Shown piece by piece: positions 8,963 through 17,883 of a stretch of DNA of 64,000 nt (within the stretch, counting starts at the first letter, position 1; every line of letters starts with the position of its first letter). This DNA comes from Yoonia sediminilitoris (lineage in GTDB: Bacteria > Pseudomonadota > Alphaproteobacteria > Rhodobacterales > Rhodobacteraceae). Under the pieces are notes generated by a model, which saw nothing but the letters and a program-made list of their open reading frames with translations, made no database searches and was not told the origin of the DNA. The stretch covers positions 682,001-746,000 of the forward strand of contig NZ_QBUD01000001.1 in NCBI RefSeq assembly GCF_003058085.1. Reading direction: 5' to 3'. The translations under genes were made by a program, and so were the position numbers.

Positions 8963-9808
8963 GTGCCATTCAACGCCATGGTGTCCGCAAAGCTTGCGGC
9001 TTATGTCTATGCTCTGGCCGACCCCCGCGAAGAAGGGGCGCTCAAGGACCGAGTTTTCTACATCGGGAAAGGGAACGGAAATCGCTGTTTTAGCCATGTT
9101 CAGATTGAGACGGACGGTGCGCCCCTCAAAGAAGGCGAGCATAAACTCGCTAAGATTCGCGAAATTCGTAGCGCGGGGTATGACGTCGAAGTCCTCATCG
9201 TCAGTCATGGGTTGACGGACCCCGAAGCTCACTTCCTCGAAACGGCATTGATCCCACTGGTAGGCGACACCAACAAGGTCGCCGGTCACGGTGACCGAGG
9301 GTTCTGGTTGACTGAAAATCAGGTCAAGGAGATCCACGACAGGTCTATCGAACGGGGCGATATCGACCTGCTCCGCGGGAATGTGCTTTTTGTGAGCTTG
9401 AACCAGCAGGACGCTACTAAGCTATTAAATGGCGTTGAAGACGAGGTCGCACAGGCCACACTGGGGAACTGGAACCTAAACGTTCGGGACTCCCGCCGTG
9501 TGGATTGCGTTGTTGGCGTCAAGAACAGCTTAATCCTATCGATTTTTGAGACCGAGAAGGTCCCCGACAACATCACGCGGTTCGATCGGCTTTCGGCCCC
9601 AACGAAAAGAGCGCATGGTCGTTCTCGGTTTTTCGGAACAAGACGTGGTGACCTCGAGGAGCAGCTGAGAGGCCGGACAGTTCGCCAAGAGGGGCAGGTG
9701 CTCTCGAAGATCAGACCTGGCGCAGGATGCCAGTTCTTTCCCGCGATGGCATATCACGCGCTCTGGCTCCGATGGCCGAGAAGGCCTTCCATGCTTCCGC
9801 ATGCCTGA
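8963..9808 (+). CDS. LEM-3-like GIY-YIG domain protein, probable nuclease
   Basis: The first part of this 281-residue product fits the LEM-3-like GIY-YIG nuclease domain: AAYVYALADPR (about 12-22) supplies the first motif and VFYIGKGNGNR (about 32-42) the YIG motif with following lysine and arginine, then HKLAKIREIRSAGYDVEVLIV and a helix with EAHFLETALI carrying the expected metal-binding glutamate. The GTG start at 8963 follows AAAGGAAGG. The last 30-40 residues are rich in Trp, Pro and Arg and look like read-through of non-coding DNA, so the C-terminus may be truncated or frameshifted. Codon use differs from the flanking core genes. It sits between the lon terminator and a tRNA pair, as an acquired gene would. 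DNA cleavage is inferred from the family. Confidence 0.6.
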   Translation: MPFNAMVSAKLAAYVYALADPREEGALKDRVFYIGKGNGNRCFSHVQIETDGAPLKEGEHKLAKIREIRSAGYDVEVLIVSHGLTDPEAHFLETALIPLVGDTNKVAGHGDRGFWLTENQVKEIHDRSIERGDIDLLRGNVLFVSLNQQDATKLLNGVEDEVAQATLGNWNLNVRDSRRVDCVVGVKNSLILSIFETEKVPDNITRFDRLSAPTKRAHGRSRFFGTRRGDLEEQLRGRTVRQEGQVLSKIRPGAGCQFFPAMAYHALWLRWPRRPSMLPHA

Positions 9809-9979
9809 ATGTCACTCCGGGCTCAAGCCAGACACTCACTGTGCTTCGCACGTTGTTATTCAAGTGGCTGACTTTTGCAACGCTGTCCTTTTTTGTTTTC
9901 AAAGCTATTCGAGGATTGCGACCGCGTTTGTGGCGTGCTTTGTCTTGCGACCGCAAACACTGACAATTTCGGTAATCTG

Positions 9980-10540
9980 ATGCCCTATCCCGAACTCTAC
10001 ATTCTACGCCACGGCCAGACCGTTTGGAATGCCGAAGGGCGGATGCAGGGTGAATTGAATTCTCCGCTGACGGCCAAAGGCCGGACGGATGCGGCGCGGC
10101 AGGGTGAGATCCTTGCGACCCGCAGGCTGAAGGGATTCGGCTTTTTCACGAGCCCGCAGGGGCGGGCCTTTCAGACTGCGGGCATTGCGCTGGCGCATCT
10201 GGCCGATACAATCCGCACCGATGATCGCCTGCGCGAGATCGGCGTCGGCGACTGGACCGGTCTGCTGCGTGATGATTTGCCCATGCCCGACGTACCGGAC
10301 CCGTTTATCGCACAATATGAAATGGCACCGGGCGGAGAGGGTATCGCAGCGCTGGAAGTGCGTGTGCGTGCCTTTCTTGCTGATCTGGCCGGGCCTGCCG
10401 TGCTGGTCACGCATGGTATCACGTCACGTGTGCTGCGCTGTGTGGTCGTGGGAAACGCGGCCCTTGAGGCCGCGAACATCCACGGTGGGCAGGGCTGTGT
10501 TTATCATTTGAAGGATGGTCAGCAAAAGCTTTTGGAATGA
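9980..10540 (+). CDS. Histidine phosphatase superfamily protein (phosphoglycerate mutase-like)
   Basis: The 186-residue protein has the superfamily catalytic motif LRHGQTVWNAEGRMQG at residues 8-23, in which the histidine is phosphorylated, the downstream REIGVGDWTG acid-loop region, and the second histidine in VTHGITSRVL. The short length indicates a phosphatase of the PhoE/CobC type rather than a glycolytic dPGM. The frame is open to 9875, but MPYPELYILRHG at 9980 is the family N-terminus; no strong ribosome site is visible. The 171 bases upstream contain TTGCGACCGC twice (9916-9925 and 9945-9954). The substrate is unknown. The gene lies 41 bases upstream of tRNA-Val. Confidence 0.85.
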   Translation: MPYPELYILRHGQTVWNAEGRMQGELNSPLTAKGRTDAARQGEILATRRLKGFGFFTSPQGRAFQTAGIALAHLADTIRTDDRLREIGVGDWTGLLRDDLPMPDVPDPFIAQYEMAPGGEGIAALEVRVRAFLADLAGPAVLVTHGITSRVLRCVVVGNAALEAANIHGGQGCVYHLKDGQQKLLE

Positions 10541-10581
10541 GGCTTGCACTTCTCAGATGGCTGGTCTAAATCACGCAAATC

Positions 10582-10657
10582 GGGTGATTAGCTCAGTTGG
10601 TAGAGCGCTTCCTTTACACGGAAGATGTCGGGAGTTCGAGCCTCTCATCACCCACCA
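10582..10657 (+). tRNA. tRNA-Val (anticodon TAC), CCA encoded
   Basis: The sequence folds as a complete cloverleaf: acceptor stem GGGTGAT/ATCACCC, D-arm TAGCTCAGTTGGTAGAGC, anticodon stem CTTCC/GGAAG enclosing TTTACAC, and T-arm with GTTCGAG. The anticodon at loop positions 3-5 is TAC, which reads valine codons. A discriminator A and an encoded CCA end the gene. Confidence 0.97.
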
Positions 10658-10818
10658 TGCCCCCTGATCCTCTTCTGCCCTTGCTGAACGCGCCACGTGT
10701 GCCGGACCTGTTGCAATGCCTCTGGATGCACGAATTGCACGTGGGAAGATTTTTCCGACAATAAGCGCAAAAAGTCCATTGACGCCCCCCCGCACTTGGC
10801 CTATTCCGCAACCTACGC

Positions 10819-10895
10819 GCGGTTGTAGCTCAGCTGGTTAGAGTACCGGCCTGTCACGCCGGGGGTCGCGGGTTCGAGCCCCGTCAACCGCGCCA
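10819..10895 (+). tRNA. tRNA-Asp (anticodon GTC), CCA encoded
   Basis: Acceptor stem GCGGTTG/CAACCGC, a D-arm beginning TAGCTCAGCTGGTTAGAG, anticodon stem CCGGC/GCCGG with loop CTGTCAC, and the T-loop GGTTCGAGCC are all present. The anticodon GTC reads aspartate codons and is a queuosine substrate, which links it to tgt and queA in the same window. CCA is encoded. It lies 161 bases after tRNA-Val on the same strand. Confidence 0.97.
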
Positions 10896-11062
10896 CTTAC
10901 CATTTCATTTGTGACAAGACTTCAACGCACCTGATAGGTGGTTGAATTCATTGATCTATTGTCTTTTCCCGGATCTGTCGTGGACCGATGCCCCGTCGCG
11001 CCATTTGCAATGACGGGGGCGCCCACTCGCGTTGGAAGGATGCGAGAGGCACAAGCGGTCAT

Positions 11063-11097
11063 GTCCCGCCAACCACCTATGGGTTGGCTGACGGGAC
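11063..11097 (-). terminator. Two-part hairpin downstream of the M20 peptidase gene
   Basis: GTCCCG (11063-11068) pairs with CGGGAC (11092-11097), and inside it GCCAACC (11068-11074) pairs with GGTTGGC (11082-11088). The structure begins seven bases past the leftward peptidase stop codon. It lacks a clear T-run, so it may be an RNA 3'-end stabiliser rather than an intrinsic terminator. Confidence 0.5.
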
Positions 11098-11104
11098 GCG
11101 CCGG

Positions 11105-12478
11105 TCAGCTTGTCATTTCATGCAGAATTCGTGCCCATGATCTGATTCCCTTGTGGAATGACGACAGGTCGTATTTTTCGTTGGGCGAATGGATCTGGTC
11201 ATCATCCTTGCCAAAACCGATGAGCATCGCATCCATATCAAGGATGTCCTTGAAGTAGGCCGCGATCGGAATCGATCCGCCGCACCCGACAAAGGCCGCT
11301 GCATTGGGCCATTCATCCGACAGTGCCTTGCGCGCCTGATCAAAGGCGGGATGCGTCGTGGTCATCTGCCCTGCAGCCGACGCGCCATGGTCGCTAAATG
11401 CGACCGCGCAGTCCGCTGGCATCATGTCCTGCACCATCTTGCGAAAGTTTTCACGGATCGCCAACGGGTCCTGCGTGCCCACAAGGCGAAAGCTTATCTT
11501 GGCGTGGGCTTGTGATGGCAGCACCGTCTTGAACCCGTCGCCGGTATAGCCGGCCCACATGCCGTTGACTTCGCAGGTGGGGCGCGACCAGATCATCTCG
11601 AGCGGGCGGCGGCCTTTTTCGCCCGCAGGTTCTGACAGGCCGACTTCGCCCAAAAATGCCTTGTGGTCGAATTTCAGATCATCCCATGCGGCGGCCAGTT
11701 CGTTGGAAAGCTCGGGCACTCCGTCATAGAAGTCGGGGATGGTGATCCGTCCGTCTTCGTCGTGCAAGGCCGCGATGACTTTTGCCAAGACACGCGCGGG
11801 GTTCATCGCCAGACCACCAAACATGCCTGAATGCAGGTCCTTGTTCGCGCCGGTGATCGTCAACTCTTCGCCAAGCAGGCCGCGCAGCTGGGTGATGATC
11901 GCGGGCGTGTTGTCACCATAAAGCCCGGTGTCGCAGATCAGGGCGATATCGGCTGTCAGCTCATCGCGGTTTTCCGCCATGAAAGGCGTCAGTGACGGTG
12001 AGCCGGATTCCTCTTCGCCTTCAAAAAAGATCGTGATGTTGCAGGGCAGGGCGCCATGTTCGGCCTTCCATGCGCGGCAGGCTTCCACAAAGGTCATCAA
12101 CTGCCCCTTGTCGTCAGATGACCCCCGACCACGGATCACCTTGCCCTTGGCGGTGTCTTCGACCTGCGGATCAAACGGGTCACGGTCCCACAGGTCCAGC
12201 GGGTCAACAGGTTGCACGTCATAGTGTCCGTAGAAAAGCACATGGGGGCCATCGCCGCCCGTATGGGCCACAACCATCGGGTGCCCGGGTGTTTCGCGTT
12301 TGCTTGCCGTGAAGCCAATTGATTGCAGATCGGCCACCAGCCAGTCGGCGGCCTTGTCGCAGTCGGCCTTAAAGGCAGGGTCGGTTGAAATCGACGGGAT
12401 GCGCAGCAATTCCAGCAGGCGCTCTGTCGCCTGTGGCAGGTCCTGGTCAATGCGGGCAAGGACGGGGTCAAGTGTCAT
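11105..12478 (-). CDS. M20 family metallopeptidase, dipeptidase-like
   Basis: The 457-residue protein is an M20 di-zinc peptidase of the ArgE/DapE/carnosinase superfamily, close to cytosolic non-specific dipeptidases. Metal ligands and catalytic residues are visible in FYGHYDVQPVDP (His, Asp), GRGSSDDKGQ (bridging Asp), the general-base pair EGEEESGS and CDTGLYG. The lid-domain NKDLHSGMFGG segment is typical of the dipeptidase branch. The open frame continues 155 codons upstream as low-complexity Arg/Pro-rich sequence, which is clearly not coding; the ATG at 12478 has AAAGGTGA before it. It probably acts in the cytoplasm on short peptides. It is divergent from a small membrane-protein candidate. 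Confidence 0.93.
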   Translation of the reverse strand: MTLDPVLARIDQDLPQATERLLELLRIPSISTDPAFKADCDKAADWLVADLQSIGFTASKRETPGHPMVVAHTGGDGPHVLFYGHYDVQPVDPLDLWDRDPFDPQVEDTAKGKVIRGRGSSDDKGQLMTFVEACRAWKAEHGALPCNITIFFEGEEESGSPSLTPFMAENRDELTADIALICDTGLYGDNTPAIITQLRGLLGEELTITGANKDLHSGMFGGLAMNPARVLAKVIAALHDEDGRITIPDFYDGVPELSNELAAAWDDLKFDHKAFLGEVGLSEPAGEKGRRPLEMIWSRPTCEVNGMWAGYTGDGFKTVLPSQAHAKISFRLVGTQDPLAIRENFRKMVQDMMPADCAVAFSDHGASAAGQMTTTHPAFDQARKALSDEWPNAAAFVGCGGSIPIAAYFKDILDMDAMLIGFGKDDDQIHSPNEKYDLSSFHKGIRSWARILHEMTS

Positions 12479-12621
12479 TGGGGTCACCTTTGTTTGGATA
12501 TGCGCGCAGGGTGGCAGGAATGACAGCGCGGTCAATCTCAAAAAGGCGTAGCGATGGTCACGGCTTCTTAATGCCTCGGGTGCAAGATCGTGTTGCGCGC
12601 ACAAAAGAAGAGGGGCGACCT

Positions 12622-12924
12622 TTGGATGACCTGTTGAAAATGTCACCAAAGGACTATTGGGACAGTCTGTTTGGGCAAATCTTCGAGGTTCACGCGCTCT
12701 TTGGCCTGTTGATCTACGTGCCGCCTGCCGTCTTTGGCGTGATCTTTCTGGCCCGTCGGTCCGGGCGGGTCTGGTTATCCTGGCGCGTCGATCAATCCCG
12801 GCTTTCCCTGGCGCTGGCATTGGCCGATTGGCGGCCGGACCCCTCTGCGGTGGCCCATGCCGCGGTGAAGGACCCTCTCGCGCCACTTCGGATACCACAG
12901 GCCATAGGCATAAAGCCGCCCTGA
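12622..12924 (+). CDS. Hypothetical small membrane protein
   Basis: This frame encodes about 100 residues starting from TTG 12622 after AAGAAGAGGGG; an in-frame ATG at 12571 would add 17 residues. A hydrophobic helix, FGLLIYVPPAVFGVIFLA, spans residues 27-44, followed by Arg/Trp-rich sequence suggesting a cytoplasmic C-terminus. The codon pattern is consistent with coding, but no family was recognised. It is divergent from the M20 gene and about 230 bases upstream of hemA. Its reality is uncertain. Confidence 0.4.
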   Translation: MDDLLKMSPKDYWDSLFGQIFEVHALFGLLIYVPPAVFGVIFLARRSGRVWLSWRVDQSRLSLALALADWRPDPSAVAHAAVKDPLAPLRIPQAIGIKPP

Positions 12925-13001
12925 AGGCCTGAGAACGGCCCATTGATCCCGCATTTCAATGATCTGGCCAGTCGATGTCTGTGCAGTCGGGCAGAGATGG
13001 A

Positions 13002-13015
13002 TTGATCCATATCAA
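13002..13015. promoter_or_regulatory. FNR/FnrL-type box upstream of hemA
   Basis: TTGATCCATATCAA is a perfect match to the FNR consensus TTGAT-N4-ATCAA, with no mismatch in either half-site. It lies 141 bases before the hemA start codon. In Rhodobacter species, FnrL controls hemA in response to low oxygen, so the same control is likely here. Confidence 0.85.
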
Positions 13016-13156
13016 TGTTTCACGGAGTGTTCACATCTAGTCATGTCGCCAGAGCGACAGTTTGTAGCGTATTGCCCGAAGCAGAATGACTCTATATGAC
13101 GCTTAGAACGATTCAAAACACGACGGTGTTTTGTGAGTTGGTGAGAGGAAAGACTG

Positions 13157-14380
13157 TTGGACTATACCGCGAAGCTAGATGTTGCACTGGACCGTTTGCA
13201 TCAGGAAGGACGCTACCGGACCTTTATCGATATCGAACGCAAGCGCGGTCAGTTCCCGCATGCCACGTGGCGCAAGGAAGATGGATCTGAGGCGCCGGTG
13301 ACGGTCTGGTGCGGCAATGATTATCTGGGCATGGGTCAACATCCTGCCGTGCTTGCCGCGATGCATGAGGCGATTGACGCAACCGGTGCAGGCTCGGGCG
13401 GGACACGCAATATTTCCGGTACAACCGTCTATCACAAACAGCTGGAAGCCGAATTGGCCGATCTGCACCGTAAAGAGGCGGCGCTGCTGTTTACCTCTGC
13501 CTACATCGCAAATGATGCCACTTTGAGCACACTTCCAAAACTTTTTCCGGGTCTGATTATCTATTCTGACGCGCTGAACCATGCGTCAATGATCGAAGGC
13601 GTGCGCCGCAATGGCGGGGCCAAGCGGATTTTCCGCCATAACGATCTGGACCATCTGCGCGAACTTCTGGCAGCTGACGATCCTGAGGCGCCAAAGGTGA
13701 TCGCGTTTGAATCGATCTATTCGATGGATGGTGATTTCGGACCCATTGAACAGATATGCGATCTGGCCGATGAATTTGGCGCACTGACCTATATCGACGA
13801 AGTCCATGCCGTGGGCATGTATGGCCCGCGTGGTGCCGGTGTCGCCGAGCGTGACGGCCTGATGGGCCGTATCGACATCATCAACGGCACCTTGGCCAAG
13901 GCTTATGGCGTGATGGGTGGCTATATTGCGGCATCTGCAAAAATGTGTGACGCCATAAGGTCTTATGCGCCGGGTTTCATCTTTACAACGTCGCTGCCTC
14001 CTGCGATTGCCGCGGGTGCTGCGGCGTCAGTGGCGCATCTCAAGCTCGACCCGTCCCTGCGCGATCAGCACCAGACACAGGCCAAGACGCTGAAGCTGCG
14101 GCTCAAGGGGTTGGGGCTGCCGATTATCGACCATGGCAGCCACATTGTTCCGTTGATCGTGGGTGATCCGGTGCATACCAAGGAACTGTCGGATCTGCTG
14201 CTTTCAGACTTTGGCATTTACGTGCAGCCTATCAATTTCCCCACTGTGCCGCGTGGCACAGAACGGCTGCGTTTTACGCCGTCACCCGTACATGGACCGC
14301 TGGAAATGGATGCGCTGGTTGGCGCGTTGGACAGCCTTTGGTCCCATTGTGCGCTCAATCGAGCCGATCTCGCCGGTTAA
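13157..14380 (+). CDS. hemA: 5-aminolevulinate synthase (C4 pathway)
   Basis: HemA condenses succinyl-CoA and glycine in the first committed step of tetrapyrrole synthesis in alphaproteobacteria. The 407-residue PLP enzyme shows the glycine-rich [12 protein letters not shown] (about 79-90), [12 protein letters not shown] with the PLP-ring aspartate, and the Schiff-base Lys248 in NGTLAKAYG, numbered as expected for the family. Translation appears to begin at TTG 13157, which follows GAGAGGAA at good spacing and gives the family N-terminus (M)DYTAKLD; no in-frame ATG fits. A perfect FnrL box upstream predicts oxygen control, and the TTG start may lower the expression level. Confidence 0.97.
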   Translation: MDYTAKLDVALDRLHQEGRYRTFIDIERKRGQFPHATWRKEDGSEAPVTVWCGNDYLGMGQHPAVLAAMHEAIDATGAGSGGTRNISGTTVYHKQLEAELADLHRKEAALLFTSAYIANDATLSTLPKLFPGLIIYSDALNHASMIEGVRRNGGAKRIFRHNDLDHLRELLAADDPEAPKVIAFESIYSMDGDFGPIEQICDLADEFGALTYIDEVHAVGMYGPRGAGVAERDGLMGRIDIINGTLAKAYGVMGGYIAASAKMCDAIRSYAPGFIFTTSLPPAIAAGAAASVAHLKLDPSLRDQHQTQAKTLKLRLKGLGLPIIDHGSHIVPLIVGDPVHTKELSDLLLSDFGIYVQPINFPTVPRGTERLRFTPSPVHGPLEMDALVGALDSLWSHCALNRADLAG

Positions 14381-14494
14381 CCTTTTTTCAATATGTGCAA
14401 GGTCATCACCAATATGTTATTGGTTTCGAAGGCGTTCACTATTTTCGATTCGGATTGAGGGCGTCTAGGGGCAGCAAAAGCGACGGGACAGTCG

Positions 14495-15727
14495 ATGATC
14501 GGGAAGAGCTTCAGGCGCGACGGCGCTGCCGGAGAGGGCGAAGCCAAAGGCTTTGACGACTTCGAGTTGCGTTTAGGGGATTTGATGCGCGGGGAACGTG
14601 CGACCATGGGCAAGAGCCTGTTGGACGTGCAGCGCGAACTCAAAATCAAGGCCCCCTATATTGCCGCGATAGAGAATGCAGACCCGTCTGCCTTTGACAC
14701 CCCCGGTTTCATTGCGGGCTATGTGCGGTCTTACGCGCGATACCTCAACCTTGACCCGGACGAGACCTTTACTGCCTTTTGCGAAGAAAGCGGATTTGTC
14801 ACCGCGCACGGCATGTCCGCCGAGGCGTCGTCGATCAAGGCAAAGCGGGGCGCACCGGTCGCTGGCCCGCTTGGTAATGATATTTTTTCCCAGCCCTCCA
14901 CCCCCTTCATTCCCGCAGGCGAGGCGATGTTTTCACAGATCGAACCGCGCGCAATCGGGTCCTTTGCGGTGCTGGTGGCGCTGATCGGTGGTTTGGGATT
15001 TGGCGGCTGGACCGTCTTGCAGGAAGTGCAAAAGGTGCAGTTTGCACCTGTCGAACAGACGCCTGTAGTGGTGTCCGATCTTGACCCGCTTGCCGGTGCC
15101 TCCAACACGCTGCGCTCGGGTGTGGCGTTAGACGGGGTGGCCAATGTGTCGCCTGATGCATTGGACCGGCTTTATCGTCCGCAGGCGTTGGATGTGCCTG
15201 TGCTTGTGGCGCGCGATGCACCGATTTCGACACTTGTACCGGGCAATATCGGTGCTTTGGCGCCGCTGCCCGCCCCCGAACCGGGTATCGATTTTGCTTC
15301 CATTGATCTGCCAGAGCGGCCAAGCCCGGCCGCCGTGCAGGTCGTCGAGCCCCCCGCGCCGGAAGTGCAGCTGGTGGCGGTCCGCCCTGCGTGGGTGCGT
15401 GTCCGTGCCGCCGACGGTTCCGTTATCTACGAAACCATCATGAACGCTTGCGACACGTTCGTTGTGCCAACAACCGAAGAGCCCGCCGTTTTGCGAGTGG
15501 GCGAAAGTGGTGCGGTGTATTTCCGCGTGAACGGCACACATTACGGGCCTGCTGGGCCGACAGGCGTTGTGACGCCCAATGTTGCACTGTCGCCAGACAG
15601 TCTGACGGCCTCCTATGCGGTTGCCAATCTGGGTGCGGACAGCGATCTGGCGGAAATCGTTCAGATCGCCGATACGGGTCTGACCGGCAGCGGCCTGCCG
15701 CGGCAGAATCTTGTCTGCCCCGAATAG
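14495..15727 (+). CDS. rodZ: RodZ-like helix-turn-helix membrane protein
   Basis: The 410-residue protein has the RodZ layout: a cytoplasmic HTH_25 domain (about 24-100, with GKSLLDVQRELKIKAPYIAAIE and the FIAGYVRSYARYLNLD helix pair), a single transmembrane helix (about 150-172) and a periplasmic region ending in a DUF4115-like beta domain (about 300-390). The linker is rich in Pro, Ala and Val. RodZ couples MreB to the elongasome in rod-shaped cells. Immediate adjacency to ispG matches the E. coli rodZ-ispG arrangement and supports the call. The ATG at 14495 follows GACGGGA. The function is inferred from domain order and synteny. Confidence 0.85.
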   Translation: MIGKSFRRDGAAGEGEAKGFDDFELRLGDLMRGERATMGKSLLDVQRELKIKAPYIAAIENADPSAFDTPGFIAGYVRSYARYLNLDPDETFTAFCEESGFVTAHGMSAEASSIKAKRGAPVAGPLGNDIFSQPSTPFIPAGEAMFSQIEPRAIGSFAVLVALIGGLGFGGWTVLQEVQKVQFAPVEQTPVVVSDLDPLAGASNTLRSGVALDGVANVSPDALDRLYRPQALDVPVLVARDAPISTLVPGNIGALAPLPAPEPGIDFASIDLPERPSPAAVQVVEPPAPEVQLVAVRPAWVRVRAADGSVIYETIMNACDTFVVPTTEEPAVLRVGESGAVYFRVNGTHYGPAGPTGVVTPNVALSPDSLTASYAVANLGADSDLAEIVQIADTGLTGSGLPRQNLVCPE

Positions 15728-15811
15728 ACGTCCTGCGGCATTCGGGCGGTTGCAGCATAGCGCGGTGCGGCTTACCCTACAGGAAATGGCCACCATCGAA
15801 AGCATAGCTTG

Positions 15812-16939
15812 ATGTCACTCAATCACATCCGTCCCTGGCGCAATATCTATCGGCGCAAATCGCGCCAGATTATGGTCGGGAAGGTGCCCGTTGGCGGGGA
15901 TGCGCCAATCACCGTCCAGACCATGACAAATACGCTGACGACGGACGTCAAGGCGACCATAGCGCAGGTGCAGGCGGCGGCGGATGCGGGTGCGGATATC
16001 GTACGGATTTCTGTGCCGGACGAGGCATCGAGCCGTGCGTTGCGCGACATCGTGCCCGAAGTGACGGTGCCGATCGTGGCCGACATCCATTTTCATTACA
16101 AACGCGGGATCGAGGCGGCAGAAGCTGGAGCCGCCTGCTTGCGGATCAATCCGGGCAACATCGGGGATGAAAAGCGGGTCAAGGAAGTGATCAAGGCCGC
16201 GCGGGATCATAATTGCTCGATCCGGATCGGGGTGAATGCCGGGTCGCTGGAAAAGCACCTGCTGGACAAATACGGCGAGCCTTGCCCCGACGCGATGGTG
16301 GAAAGTGGTCTGGATCATATCAAGATCCTGCAGGATAATGATTTCCACGCGTTCAAGATTTCCTGCAAGGCATCCGATGTGTTTATGGCGGCGGCCGCCT
16401 ACCAGCAACTGGCAGATGCGACCGATGCGCCGATCCATTTGGGTATCACTGAGGCGGGCGGTCTGACCTCCGGGACGATCAAGTCGGCGATTGGTCTGGG
16501 CAATCTGTTGTGGATGGGCATTGGCGACACGATCCGTGTGTCGCTGTCGGCTGATCCGGTCGAGGAAGTCAAGGTCGGCTACGAAATCCTGAAATCGCTT
16601 GGACTGCGCCACCGGGGCGTCAATATCATTTCCTGCCCGTCCTGCGCGCGGCAGGGCTTTGACGTGATTAAGACCGTCGAGGCGCTTGAGAAACGGCTGG
16701 AACATATCAAAACCCCGATGTCACTGTCGATCATCGGCTGTGTCGTGAACGGTCCGGGTGAGGCGTTGATGACAGATGTCGGCTTTACCGGCGGTGGGGC
16801 AGGGTCCGGCATGGTCTATCTGGCAGGGGCGCAAAGCCACAAGCTGTCCAACGAGGGTATGATTGATCACATCGTTGAACAGGTTGAAAGAAAGGCAGCA
16901 GAGTTGGATGCCGCGGCGAGGGATGTCGCCGCAGAGTAG
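15812..16939 (+). CDS. ispG: 4-hydroxy-3-methylbut-2-enyl diphosphate synthase (MEP pathway)
   Basis: IspG (GcpE) is the [4Fe-4S] enzyme that converts MEcPP to HMBPP in isoprenoid synthesis. The 375-residue chain carries the TIM-barrel beginning [33 protein letters not shown] and the C-terminal cluster-binding motifs [13 protein letters not shown] and [11 protein letters not shown], which contain the three cysteines and the glutamate ligand. A TTG three bases earlier is also in frame, but the ATG at 15812 is the more likely start; the ribosome site is weak. It follows rodZ by 84 bases and is probably cotranscribed with it. An inverted pair of repeats follows the stop codon. Confidence 0.97.
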   Translation: MSLNHIRPWRNIYRRKSRQIMVGKVPVGGDAPITVQTMTNTLTTDVKATIAQVQAAADAGADIVRISVPDEASSRALRDIVPEVTVPIVADIHFHYKRGIEAAEAGAACLRINPGNIGDEKRVKEVIKAARDHNCSIRIGVNAGSLEKHLLDKYGEPCPDAMVESGLDHIKILQDNDFHAFKISCKASDVFMAAAAYQQLADATDAPIHLGITEAGGLTSGTIKSAIGLGNLLWMGIGDTIRVSLSADPVEEVKVGYEILKSLGLRHRGVNIISCPSCARQGFDVIKTVEALEKRLEHIKTPMSLSIIGCVVNGPGEALMTDVGFTGGGAGSGMVYLAGAQSHKLSNEGMIDHIVEQVERKAAELDAAARDVAAE

Positions 16940-16942
16940 GAC

Positions 16943-17009
16943 GGATTGAAATCCATCTTACGGTCCGTCAATGCGCGCCATTTCAAGACCGTAAGATGGA
17001 TCTTGATCC
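16943..17009. repeat. Inverted pair of a 23-base intergenic repeat, likely bidirectional terminator
   Basis: GGATTGAAATCCATCTTACGGTC at 16943-16965 is matched in inverted orientation at 16987-17009 with three mismatches; the core 14 bases (16951-16964 and 16988-17001) are a perfect inverted repeat around a 23-base loop. It lies between the convergent ispG and metallo-hydrolase genes. A third copy, with three differences, lies at 21036-21058, so this is a dispersed element and not only a local hairpin. Confidence 0.75.
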
Positions 17010-17022
17010 ATCCCCGCTTTGG

Positions 17023-17790
17023 TCAGGCGTACCAGCCGCCCATTTTGACTTCTGTTGCACCATCCAGCAGGTTGGCAAATTCCGCAGGGTCCTGCGTGCC
17101 ATTATCGCGGCCCCGGTAGTGATAGGGGTAGACATAGGTCGGCGCGAATTCTGCAACAGCTGATGCGGCGGCTTCTGCGTCCATCGTAAATGGCAAATTC
17201 ATGCAGACAAAGGCCAGATCGATGTCCGTTAGCGCGCGCATTTCCGGGGTATCTTCCGTGTCACCGGAAATATAGATGCGCATCCCGTCAATCGTTACCA
17301 CATAACCGTTGTCGCGGCCTTGTGGATGAAAGTTCAGACGGTCTTCCGAGATATTATAAGCCGGGATCGCTTCCACGGCCACATCGCCGGCTGTCGTGCT
17401 TTCGCCATTGGCTATGGCAGTGGCTTTGCCGATCATATCGGCGGGCAGCATTGCCATGACCGCAGGGTTCACGATCATTTGCGTCGTGTCGCCCACGATT
17501 GCGGCCAGCGTGTCCGCATTATAGTGATCTCCATGTTCGTGGGTGATCAAAATCAGGTCGGGCGCGGCGAAGTCGCTATAGGATGCGGCGTCGCCCACCG
17601 GATCAACGTAAACGACCCCCGCCGGCGTTTCCATGACAAAGGACGCATGGCTGACCGAATGCACCGTCACCCTGCCATTGGCTGTGTCAAAGCTGTCAGC
17701 GGCATGGGCGGCTGCGTGCAGTTGATAGGGAAGAAGTGTGACGCCGCTCATTGCGGCGGCTCCGGTCAAAAATCTACGGCGTGTCGTCAT
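17023..17790 (-). CDS. Tat-exported metallo-beta-lactamase-fold hydrolase
   Basis: The 255-residue product starts with a twin-arginine signal (TTRRRFLTGAA, then a hydrophobic stretch ending near residue 32), so it is likely exported folded to the periplasm. The MBL zinc motif THEHGDHYN (His84, His86, Asp88, His89) is intact. VYVDPVGD, the ISGDTEDTPEM segment with a metal-bridging aspartate, and a C-terminal YPYHYRGRDN histidine complete the site. The group resembles UPF0173/UlaG-like hydrolases rather than true beta-lactamases. The substrate is unknown. It is transcribed toward ispG, with the inverted repeat between their ends. Confidence 0.85.
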   Translation of the reverse strand: MTTRRRFLTGAAAMSGVTLLPYQLHAAAHAADSFDTANGRVTVHSVSHASFVMETPAGVVYVDPVGDAASYSDFAAPDLILITHEHGDHYNADTLAAIVGDTTQMIVNPAVMAMLPADMIGKATAIANGESTTAGDVAVEAIPAYNISEDRLNFHPQGRDNGYVVTIDGMRIYISGDTEDTPEMRALTDIDLAFVCMNLPFTMDAEAAASAVAEFAPTYVYPYHYRGRDNGTQDPAEFANLLDGATEVKMGGWYA

Positions 17791-17883
17791 ACCTTGATCC
17801 TTTGTGTTAGCTTACAAGAAGCCGAATAGATCAAGTTTCCGGTCTGTCCATCAGACAGCGCAAAGTTGCGGATCACAAGCCTG

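Noticed and set aside
10571-10811. Leftward open frames across tRNA-Val
   Set aside because: They are translations of the tRNA gene complement, which produce a familiar spurious GDERLELPTSSV-like peptide.
12479-12943. N-terminal extension of the M20 peptidase
   Set aside because: The extra 155 codons are Arg/Pro-rich, lie opposite the small membrane-protein frame and precede a well-placed ribosome site and ATG.
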